Source of the DNA: Scatophagus argus
Taxonomy: Eukaryota > Chordata > Actinopteri > Scatophagidae
Length of the DNA: 64,000 bases
Reading direction: 5' to 3'
Assembly (NCBI RefSeq): GCF_020382885.2
Contig: NC_058499.1
Location: forward strand, 5,001 to 69,000
Positions 1-7,267 of this stretch are shown piece by piece (position 1 is the stretch's first letter; each line of letters starts with the position of its first letter). A program made the position numbers and the translations under genes. The notes beneath the pieces are model-generated. The model was not told where the DNA came from. It ran no database searches and saw only the letters and a program-made list of their open reading frames with translations.

Positions 1-114
1 AAATTCTAAATTAAGATATCAAGCTCAAATTCGAGAAATTAAAGGAAAGTAAGGGAAAGAAAAGAAAGGTGATGAGAAAGACCAAATAAGGAAAGCAAGA
101 AAAGACAAGATAGT

Positions 115-425
115 TTATACTTCATATAACAAAGGCGAACCTGAATAAAGGAGGGGGCTGGGACACTGGTCGTCCCCTTGTGATGGACAGTGCACTTCTG
201 TCTCCCAGGAGGGAGGCAGCTCTTACTCTCATCCTAACCCCAATGGGGTCAGGGGTATGGAGGGTCCAGGGTGCGGATGGCCAGTGCATCCACCTCCTAT
301 GGGAGGAGGGACTATGTCCCCTATCCTTATCCTAACCCTAACCCTAACCCTAACCCCCTAACACTAACCCTAACACTATAACCCTAATGGAGGATCCTCA
401 AACAACCAAGTGCAAAACAGGATGC
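115..425 (+). repeat. Diverged copy (module 0) of the telomere-associated composite repeat
   Basis: This stretch resembles the coding module at 3220-3440. Both start near AACAAAGGC, both contain a GGGTCC...GGATGG/GGTGG...GTGCA block (242-300 here), both then enter CCCTAA repeats, and both end in the string ACCAAGTGCAAAACAGGA (404-421 here). The ORF seen in the other copies is not open here. A telomere-type tract, (CCCTAA)n with some degenerate units, runs from about 329 to 390, and a shorter one from 424 to 441. I read this as an old, decayed member of the module family. Confidence 0.55.
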
Positions 426-437
426 TAACCCTAACCC

Positions 438-626
438 TAACACACACACAGACACACACTCACACACACACACACACACACAGACACACACTCACACACA
501 CACTCGCACACACACAAAGACGCACACTCACATAGAGACACACACTCACACAGAGACACACACTCACACACACACACACACAGACACACACACACACACA
601 CACAGACACACAGAGACACACACACA

Positions 627-663
<37 letters not shown>

Positions 664-720
664 ACACACACTCACACAGAGACACACACAGACACACACG
701 CACACTCACACACACACTCA
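438..720. repeat. CA / GACACACACT-rich low-complexity block
   Basis: About 280 bp of (CA)n interrupted by GA and CT, giving a higher-order pattern of GACACACACTCACACACA-like units. Apparent ORFs on the minus strand here are Cys/Val/Leu-only translations of the repeat and are not genes. A shorter block with the same GAGACACA/CTCACACACA vocabulary occurs at 3942-3977 in the equivalent place of another module, so the block belongs to the composite repeat. Confidence 0.9.
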
Positions 721-724
721 GCCA

Positions 725-924
725 TAGAAACAAACCAAGATTTGGAATTTGCTGTATCTCTGGAACTGTATGTCGTACAACCTCGGGGGTGGTACCGTTG
801 GAAAGGGCGTGGCCACATTTGGGGGGGTAGGACTTAGTTTCATATCTCTACCACCTTCCTAGCCCAAGTTATTCCAGTAAAACTGGGATGGCAAATTTTG
901 CCATCCTGCTTTTATCCCCTTAGT
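725..924 (+). repeat. Dispersed repeat, copy A (partner at 3978-4173)
   Basis: The segment shares an ordered series of words with 3978-4173: a GATTTGGAATT/GATTTTGGATT start, GGTACCGTTGGAAAGGGC versus GGTACTGTTTGAAAGGGC, then TGGCCACATTTGGGG versus TGGCCACATTTTGGGG, then GACTT(A/G)GTTTCAT with CTCTA. Both sit just downstream of a CA-rich block and both end near CCTTAGTC. This copy ends in TTTTATCCCCTTAGTC, which also occurs at 3446-3461. It is therefore a fixed part of the composite module. No ORF or RNA structure was recognised. Confidence 0.75.
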
Positions 925-1031
925 CTAACCCTAACCCTAACCCTAACCCCTAACCCTAACCCTAACCCTAACCTCTCCCAGATGTTCTGCCCTAACCTTA
1001 ACCACACTCGTTTCAGTGCCTAACCCTAACC
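925..1031 (+). repeat. Interstitial telomeric repeat, C-strand (CCCTAA)n
   Basis: About eight near-perfect CCCTAA units occupy 925-972, with scattered degenerate units to 1031. Other short tracts lie at 329-390, 424-441, 2424-2444 and 3389-3400. All read CCCTAA on the + strand. That is the orientation expected at the left end of a chromosome, or of an interstitial tract derived from one. Confidence 0.9.
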
Positions 1032-1199
1032 TATATTTAATTTGGCCTTATTTCATTCAGCTTCAATTAATTGAAATTAGAATATATTAATTCATAGCTA
1101 TTTTACTATATGGTTAAAAACATTTTCCTTATTAAATTAATTTCTCAATTTATTTAATAAATAATTCGGCGTTGATTTCATTGACTTTAAATTCATTAA

Positions 1200-2445
1200 A
1201 AACCGGATTTCATTCATTAGGTTACTCCGTTAGTTTTTTCGCCGTTCGTCTCTCCTGGACGTTTATTAATATACCGCTCATTGGATGGATTGTGGCTCGG
1301 TTTACTACGCTGCTATGTTGATGTATTAACTATGCTGTTCTTGGTCTCATTTATTGTATGCCGTGTTCTGGTTAACGTTTTTTAATTTGAGCCGGTGTTC
1401 GGTTTCCGTTACGGCTACGGTTATAGCCTTGAAATTAGCCTTCGGCTAACCAAAATATTGGAGATGGAGTGGTCCGGCGGTCGCGCCGGATATGACGTTA
1501 GCTGATGCGCCGCTCCTGATAATTGGTACGCGGGTTTCTCTGTCAATCAGTGAGCCGCGGACTCGAGAGCAAGCAGCTACACTCAGAGTCTGTCAGGTAT
1601 TTTTGCACTTTTGACTGTTTTATACTGCTTGTTTACACTGTTAGCGTGCGGGGCCTGATGAAGACCGGTAATACGGTCGAAACGTTGTCTTTGCACGCTT
1701 TTTTGGATAACTTTATTCGACGCCGTTAGCGGCTTGTTTTTTATTGCCAATTAAGGGACACTTAACCGCATTCGCGGCTACTGAACCGCGACGAGCACTT
1801 TTGGACACTTTCTGTTTATGTCTGCTGCGCCGAGGTAATTTTGAGTTGTTTATTTATTTTTCTTTTCAATTTTTTGTGGATTCCGGCGCTGTTTTTTGGT
1901 TGTTATTTATTATTATTATTATTATTATTTTTTTTTTCTGGTACTTCCTTCCTTTTTGTGGAAGCGCTTTTTGTTCTGCCTTTTTGGAAAAAATTTTAAA
2001 TAATAAAAAAACAACAAAACCACACAAGGAGACCTGGACACCGTGTTTTTCTGTACTTTTATTGGATTCTACTTACCTCTTGGAATTTCCTGGTATGCAC
2101 GATGGGTTTTACTTACCGCTCCTGCTAGCTCCGACATGGGGACCTATAAACAAAAATAAAAATAAAAAAGTGGAAAACAGAAGACAGGATTAGTTTTACA
2201 GAAACGCAAACAAACAGACTCATGTCTAACTCTCAGAGATACCAAACCACTTCTGACCAGTGGACACTGGTCCGACGGGACCGCCGACGGCGGCCAGATT
2301 TCCCTGAGCAGCGGGTCCGTTTCCGGGAAGAGTCCGGTGGTTGGATGGACCGTGCACCTCCTGCCTTCCAGCGTCAGCGGAGGCAGGTTACATTTTCTAC
2401 TCCTAACCACTATCCTGAATTTTTAACCCTAACCCTAACCCTAAT
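1200..2445 (+). mobile_element. Hammerhead-containing Penelope-like/retrozyme-like module 1
   Basis: The order of parts is: a leader with no recognised features (about 1200-1640), a hammerhead ribozyme (1644-1698), a T/A-rich spacer containing GGAAGCGCTTTTTGTTC (about 1960-1976), a short ORF from 2222, and a CCCTAA tract at 2424-2444. Module 2 (about 2460-3458) repeats the same order and shares the motifs in each part, so these are two copies of one element type in tandem and in the same orientation. Small hammerheads of this form occur in the terminal repeats of Penelope-like elements (established for that class); assigning this copy to that class is inference. The 5' boundary is a guess. 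No RT is encoded inside the module. Confidence 0.6.
1644..1698 (+). ncRNA. Hammerhead ribozyme motif 1 (type I, minimal stem III)
   Basis: Stem I is GCGTGC (1644-1649) pairing with GCACGC (1693-1698). The core is CTGATGA at 1655-1661. Stem II is GACCG (1663-1667) with CGGTC (1674-1678), perfectly complementary around a 6-nt loop. The second core strand GAAA is at 1679-1682. A two-pair vestigial stem III (AC...GT) leads to the cleavage triplet GTC, with predicted cleavage after C1689. Departures from the minimal consensus are one extra A (1662) between the core and stem II, and a weak stem I pair next to the cleavage site. Such tiny stem III hammerheads usually act as dimers in Penelope-like elements. 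Activity here is untested. Confidence 0.8.
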
Positions 2446-2455
2446 GAATAAATAA
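2222..2455 (+). CDS. Short conserved ORF of module 1 (RVRF/GW-DRA motif)
   Basis: A 77-codon ORF, rich in Arg, Pro and Gln. It shares W-x-V-R, RRRP, RVRF-x-E, GW-x-DRA and PAF-x-R, in that order and spacing, with the ORF at 3237-3458, and RVRF/GW/AF with a third relic at 3852-3940. The last ~15 codons are translation of CCCTAA repeats (LTLTL) and are unlikely to be native protein. I infer that this is the N-terminal, basic end of a retroelement ORF that has lost the rest. It matches no protein domain I can name. Conservation between diverged copies suggests the frame was once coding. Confidence 0.35.
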   Translation: MSNSQRYQTTSDQWTLVRRDRRRRPDFPEQRVRFREESGGWMDRAPPAFQRQRRQVTFSTPNHYPEFLTLTLTLMNK

Positions 2456-2890
2456 ATAAATATATGATAATTCATTAATAAATAAATAAAGTATAAATTA
2501 AGTTAGAAGTTCATTGTGTGGGTTTAAATTATTCATGGAACTATTGGATTTATTAAAACATAATCTAGTGTATTTGGTGTACTTCCAAATTGCATTTAAA
2601 TAAGTTAAAATAATTTTGTAAGATTAAAAAATAGGTTAAAAAACTAATTATGGTTTAAAATAATTTATATTGTAATTCATGGAGGCGGGTTAGGTTTAAA
2701 AACATTATATACAAGATGGGAATTGGATGTGTTAAAAGGCAAAAGCTTTAAAACCTTTCTGGGACATAGCGGAAAAACAAAGCCGAATTAAAAGGGAAGG
2801 TTATAAATAGAGGTGCACAGCAGAGAGGCTCATTTCTCTCTTAGCAGCCGAACAGTAAGCAGCTCGAGCTATTCACTCTTTGTCTTTTCA

Positions 2891-2944
2891 GCGTGCCAGA
2901 CCTGAGGAAGACCCGTATAGGGTTGAAACGTCGTCGGGGCACGC
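2891..2944 (+). ncRNA. Hammerhead ribozyme motif 2 (type I, minimal stem III)
   Basis: Stem I is GCGTGCC (2891-2897) with GGCACGC (2938-2944), seven perfect pairs, plus a C2901-G2936 pair next to the junction and an internal loop between. The core is CTGAGGA (2902-2908), which fits CUGANGA. Stem II is GACCC (2910-2914) with GGGTT (2920-2924), including one G-T wobble. GAAA is at 2925-2928, a two-pair stem III follows, and the cleavage triplet is GTC with cut predicted after C2935. It differs in sequence from motif 1 in stem I, stem II and the loop while keeping all paired positions, which is compensatory support for a real RNA. It has the same extra A after the core (2909). Confidence 0.85.
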
Positions 2945-3236
2945 GCTTTTTCTTGTAAAGGGCCATTCCGCCATTATTTCATTTTAATTAAAAACTTTAA
3001 AAAGGAATAAAAAAATACATTAAAAAATAATTTAAGTTTATTAAAAACACTTTCAGTTCATTTTTCTTTTTTGTTTTTCTTAAAAACAATTCATCCTTTC
3101 CTCTTTTTGGAAAGCGTTTTTTGTTCACTTTTGTAAAAAAATAAAAAAATAAACAAAAAAACAAAAAAAATAAATAAAAAAATACAAAAAAAACAAAAAA
3201 ATTCATAATTATTTAAATAACAAAGGCTACACAAAC

Positions 3237-3458
3237 ATGGCAGGAGAGTGGACAGAGGTCCGCTATGGCAAGCGACGCCGGCCTGCCTATCAGGAGAAGA
3301 GGGTCCGTTTTGATGAGGGGCCCTACGGGTGGAAGGACCGTGCACTACCCGCCTTCTCCAGATGGAGGGAGTGGGATCATATCCCCAGACCTAACCCTAA
3401 TGAAGCATTCTCTAAGAACCAAGTGCAAAACAGGAGACTTTCCCTTTTATCCCCTTAG
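3237..3458 (+). CDS. Short conserved ORF of module 2 (RVRF/GW-DRA motif)
   Basis: A 73-codon ORF starting MAGEW about 300 bp after the hammerhead cleavage site. It aligns with the module 1 ORF through W-x-(E/L)VR, RRRP, (K/R)RVRF-x-E, GW-x-DRA and PAF-x-RWR. The CCCTAA units continue in frame as P-N-P-N. After this point homology to module 0 continues only at the DNA level. No catalytic or structural domain is recognisable. It may be the N-terminal stub of a Penelope-like element protein (inference). Confidence 0.35.
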   Translation: MAGEWTEVRYGKRRRPAYQEKRVRFDEGPYGWKDRALPAFSRWREWDHIPRPNPNEAFSKNQVQNRRLSLLSP

Positions 3459-3489
3459 TCTTATAAAAATAATATAATTAAAAATGTGC

Positions 3490-3838
3490 AATTTTTTCAT
3501 GTACAGTATTTACATGTACAGTATTTACATCTAGTGCAGGTGGGAGTAGGATTGTCCAGATTAACGCTCACTGTTGAGCAGACGGATGGCCTGGGGGAAG
3601 AATCTTTCAGTGTTGATTCTCAAGCAGCAGAACGGCTTGATGGCAACAGGGAGAAGAGTGAGTGTCCGGGGTGATGAGGCTGCCTGAGGATCTTCTCAGC
3701 TCTCGACCTGCATCGTTTGGTGTAAATGTCCTGCAGGTCAGGTAGAGTTGTTCTGATTGTCCGCTCAACTGAGCGGACTACCCTCCTAAGGGCCAAGAGG
3801 TGCAGGTGCAGCTGCCCATCCGTGTGGTGATCCTCCCA
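3490..3838 (-). mobile_element. Non-LTR retrotransposon 3' fragment (L2/Rex1 group)
   Basis: The minus strand encodes the C-terminal tail of an L2/Rex1-type protein: blocks like LPDLQDIYTKRC, RAEKILRQ, HPGHSLFSLLPS and then, after frame disruption, the 'FFPQAIRLLN' type ending. This tail normally follows the RT domain in these LINEs. The copy is strongly 5' truncated and inserted between module 2 and the relic at 3840. Confidence 0.7.
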
Positions 3839-3839
3839 C

Positions 3840-4175
3840 AGTTTGCGGACAGACGGGTCCGGTTTCATTATAGGTCCAGAGGGTGGACGGACGGACTTCA
3901 TGCTTTCCTCGACCGGAGGGGACAGGCTTACAAGCCTAACACAAAGAGACACAGAGACACACACTCACACACACAGAGGAGGGATAAGTAGTACAGAGAC
4001 AAATCACGATTTTGGATTGGTTGTATAAATCGGACGGTACTGTTTGAAAGGGCATGGCCACATTTTGGGGTACCCCCCTGAGACTTGGTTTCATCTCTCT
4101 ATGACCGTCCTAACAACAACACTCAAAGAGGATTGCAAATTTTGTGATCTTGCATTCAAATCCAGCGATCCTTAG
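3840..4175 (+). repeat. Module 3 relic: RVRF/GW coding stub, GACACA block and dispersed repeat copy B
   Basis: About 3845-3940 encodes DRRVRF...RGWTD...AFLDRRG, a third version of the short ORF motif, broken in frame. It is followed by a short GAGACACA/CTCACACACA block (3942-3977) and then copy B of the dispersed repeat (3978-4173). The order is the same as in the 115-924 region. The LINE at 3490-3838 sits where the upstream part, including any hammerhead, would be expected. Confidence 0.6.
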
Positions 4176-4909
4176 TCCGTACCCTGTACAAGAGCTGTGG
4201 CCTGGCAGTGTTTTTTTTTTTGTTTTGTTTTTTTTTCACATCCTTTTTTATTGGATTGTAGTGTTATGGGTGTGTAGGTTGTTTCTTTTTTTGTTTGTTC
4301 CTCCGCCCTCAGTTAGTCGCAGCCTTGTTGGTTGTTAGTTTCATTTTCCAGGGCCTCAGCTCACCTCATCCTGCAAACTGGCAACAAATTTTAGTATTTA
4401 GCATTAAACTTGACCTGCTGGCTATTCTTATTTTTTAGTTTTTTGTAATTAAATAAAGATTGGTAATTGTACACGTCTCTTGCCTTGTGTGTGATCCGTA
4501 TCTGTGCCCGTTCATATTTGCTGGGGTTGAGACACCTTTCCCCCAGGTGGCATTGTCAGCAACCTTTGTCCACCCCTACCCCCCCACTTCGCTCCTGAAC
4601 TCTGCCACACACTTATTGAGCGTCATCTTGAGCCGTCTTACTTTCCTAGGACCACTACCGACTGGTCACTTCTCCATAGTATCAGACAGCATTCATTGGA
4701 CACAGGAAACGGCTAGGCACATTTTTCAGCTGTGGTGCTCTGAATTACAGCTAAATTTATGACAAGTTCACAGCCAAATCAGGAAACTGCTAGGGACACC
4801 AAGAGCCGTGGGCTGGGGCCCCCAGACGGAGCCAAGCAACCCGTTACCCCTGACCCAGCCTCCTTCCCTACCTCCATCCCCATCTCTCCCCCTAACCTTA
4901 AAGGAAAAG
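4176..4909. other. Unassigned sequence, possibly degraded retroelement
   Basis: T-rich stretches (4210-4310) are followed by sequence with a 100-codon and a 72-codon ORF in the + direction that match nothing I recognise. The Pro/Gln-rich ORF around 4759-4905 stops being readable where the SINE at 4910 begins. No gene, RNA or terminal repeat could be supported. Confidence 0.3.
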
Positions 4910-5168
4910 GAAAGGAAAGTGACATATCTTGTCATTGGAGGGAACTCACTCCAACAAAATTTGTTCTCTGCATTTAACCCACCCAAGTGACGTGCACACA
5001 CACACAGCAAACCCGGGGCAGTGGGCGACCACGTGCAGCGCCCGGGGAGCAGTGGGGGTTAGGTACCTTGCTCAAGGGTACCTCAGCCATGGACACCGGG
5101 ACGGGGAATCGAACCAGCGATCCACCGGTTACGGGTCCGACACCCTAACCGCTGATCCACGACTGCCC
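4910..5168 (-). mobile_element. tRNA-derived SINE, copy 1
   Basis: The minus strand begins with a tRNA-like head: CGTGGATCAGCGGTTAGGG resembles a pol III A box region, and GGTTCGATTCC is a good B box. The rest is a non-tRNA body. A copy more than 90% alike by eye lies at 24730-24978 in the same orientation. Both end in the AAAGTGACATAT...GTCATTGG region on the + strand. This is a family repeat, not a functional tRNA, because no cloverleaf can be closed. Confidence 0.75.
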
Positions 5169-5429
5169 AAATTATTTCCGATCCACGTCTCTTTGTCCCA
5201 ATTCAGATGCTGGCAGGGGTCCTGGTCTGTCGGCTGAAGTCGATCCATTCTGAGTCTCATCCTCCTACATCCTCAATTTGTCCATGCTCTTCCATCCAAA
5301 TAAAGCTCAGGTATGTCTGCTGGAGAGAGGCCTCACATTTATTCCAACTCTCACATCCTGTTAAAAACGAGCTGCATGGGGATGTGTACATTACCACAGA
5401 AGAATCAAACTGATAGACTACATTCAAAA

Positions 5430-6950
5430 TAATAGTCCAAATGTGCTGCTGTTCATGTTGCCATCCAGCTGGGAACCTCCCGGGGCATGTTGGATGACAG
5501 AGTGAGAGCCCTTATCTGCTCTGATATTCAACATTTGCACCTTTATACTCCTCTACATGACAAACTAGATCTGTTCACCGTGAAGGCTAAAAAAGCGTTA
5601 AAAGGTTTACAAAATAACTTGAATGTTGTTATTAAACCATTGGATATGGGCTAAAAAAAATGCACACAGAACGCAGTTACGCATCCAGGAAATAGATCAA
5701 AAATTATATCATGAGAAATTCCTATCCGCTAGACAGAGAGATTTTTTGTTTGGACCAAATCACTCACAAAATAGACAGTCTTATCTTCTTTCAAAAATTC
5801 ACAAAGACCCACTTACCTGGACGGTCCCAACGCAGTGCCCCCTGGCAAACCAATGCTGTTGGATTGCAGCAGCACCTACAATAATGCACAGCACATAGAC
5901 TCCTTTCTAGGTCCTCTCTCCAGCAGACACCCTTATCTTAAAGACAGGTACCATTTCCTTGACACAGTCCACTCCATGACACTGCTGGCTCCTCTTCACC
6001 ACAGACATTGATAGTGTCTATACAAATATTAATATGGAGATGGGCCTCCAGGCTGTACAGTGCGTTCTCCGTAGATAAACAGATGAAAGGAGACCAGACG
6101 CTGACATTTTGCAACTTCTCAAGGATTCAAGGAACTTTTTGTCATACCAGCTCACATTTACATGTTTATGGTACAAAATTAGGACTCAGGTCCCGGGAGC
6201 AGTAAGTAGACTATAAAAATATGAAAGTACGAGGTAAAAGTTGAATAAAATAGAAATATAAACTAAATAGAAAATAGAATATAAAAATAATATAAAAACT
6301 AGACATTTAAATAAGCTAAACATTTAAATAAAGAAGCCGGTTTTAGCATATAGCAGCATAAGTATATTAAGTATACATGTGCAAGTGTGTGCAAGTATGA
6401 GGTAGTCCAGAAAGTAGTATAATATTGCACTTGTGGTATTGCACTTGTAGGATAAAGTGTTTGTGGTGCACGGGGGGGGGTCAGGGGTGTGTATGTGTGT
6501 GTGTGTGTGTGTGTATGGGTATGGAGGGGGGCTACAGGGCACGCCTAGAGTTAAGTTCTGCCAATTTAGTGCTGCCTGAAATGTAATGACTTTGAATTTG
6601 AGAAGAAACAATACTTACAGGTTGAGGGCACAGCGATGGGACATAAATGTGTCCCATTGTACGCCAACATTTACAGGAGTGAGGGGAGCGTGAGACGTTA
6701 GATAAGTGCCTGTTAAAACCATGTTTTATCTTCACTTTTCAGCTTCCACAACTTCATAGACACTTTAAGTAGCTACCACCTTTCAATCAAAGCCAAATAC
6801 AATATACACACAATATATCTGGAGGAAAATCAATTTCTTAGACACCAGTCTTTTTCTAGAACATAAGCAACAACAGCAAAAGATATATTCTGGTCTATTT
6901 TAAACCTACAGACATACATGCACTGTCCGATACAGTTTCTCTGGTCCATC
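5430..6950 (+). pseudogene. Penelope-like element reverse transcriptase, broken
   Basis: Translated blocks follow the order expected for a PLE RT: LFTVKAKKALKGLQ and VVIKPLDMG (5570-5652), SYLLSKIHK (about 5780-5810), NAQHIDSFLGPL (about 5883-5920), a VYTNINMEMGLQAV catalytic-region block (about 6015-6056), then after an insertion EGTAMGHK and PLYANIY (about 6622-6672), and finally NQFLDTSLF and FKPTDIHALS (about 6828-6930). A Tyr-Leu-Leu-Pro-Lys-Ile-His-Lys-like motif and GTAMG are hallmarks of Penelope elements. Frameshifts, stops and a roughly 465-bp insertion make it dead. No GIY-YIG endonuclease was found after it. It may be the parent family of the hammerhead modules upstream (inference). 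Confidence 0.8.
6115..6581 (-). mobile_element. LINE 3' tail inserted in the Penelope-like RT
   Basis: The segment interrupts the PLE reading frame between LQLLKDS and the sequence encoding [11 protein letters not shown]. Its left edge, AAGGATTCAAGGAACTTTTTGTCAT read on +, is the reverse complement of a common LINE 3' end (ATGACAAAAAGTTCCTTGAATCC). It continues as A/T-rich sequence and a (TG)n microsatellite at 6488-6516. It is therefore a 5'-truncated non-LTR insertion on the minus strand. Confidence 0.55.
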
Positions 6951-7267
6951 AGAAGGCAGACGCTGCCGTATCTCACTCCTACTCACTTAACACAACACCA
7001 AGTCTGGCTCCTCTTGATCTCCTGGTCACAACTTATACCAGGTCTTATCTCCATTATCTCAATGCGCATGCATCGATATGTGTGCAACCTGTTACAGACC
7101 TTCCTGATGTTCCTCACTGTTTTCTACTGTTTTTATTATATTTTCGCGACTCTTTTTACTTTCTTTTACTCGGGACTACACTGTTTTTCTATCCACCACA
7201 CACCAGGAAAGTTGTGGGTCTTTTCGGTGTTTTTGTTCATCGCTGAACTATACTTTTCGGAGCGGCG

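Larger units (their letters stand above)
2460..3458 (+). mobile_element. Hammerhead-containing Penelope-like/retrozyme-like module 2
   Basis: Second copy of the module at 1200-2445, in tandem and in the same orientation. It has an A/T-rich leader, the pre-ribozyme words AGCAGCTCGAGC and TCAGCGTGCC, a hammerhead (2891-2944), a T-rich spacer with GGAAAGCGTTTTTTGTTC (about 3109-3126), a short ORF (3237) and two CCCTAA units (3389-3400), then AACCAAGTGCAAAACAGGA and TTTTATCCCCTTAGTC. The copies are far from identical, so this is not a recent duplication. Boundaries are approximate. Confidence 0.6.

Noticed and set aside
437-733. Minus-strand ORFs of 81-98 codons made of Cys, Val, Leu and Ser
   Set aside because: They are translations of a CA/GACACA repeat in several frames. 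There is no codon bias or homology.
1-1031. An actual chromosome end
   Set aside because: The tracts are short, interrupted and embedded in other repeats. They support subtelomeric origin at most.
1744-2193. 149-codon + strand ORF rich in Phe and Ile
   Set aside because: It crosses (TTA)n and poly-T tracts between the hammerhead and the short ORF. Composition explains it, and the other module lacks an equivalent.
4910-5168. A functional tRNA gene on the minus strand
   Set aside because: A and B box-like sequences exist, but no cloverleaf closes, and the same sequence recurs at 24730 as part of a longer repeat.
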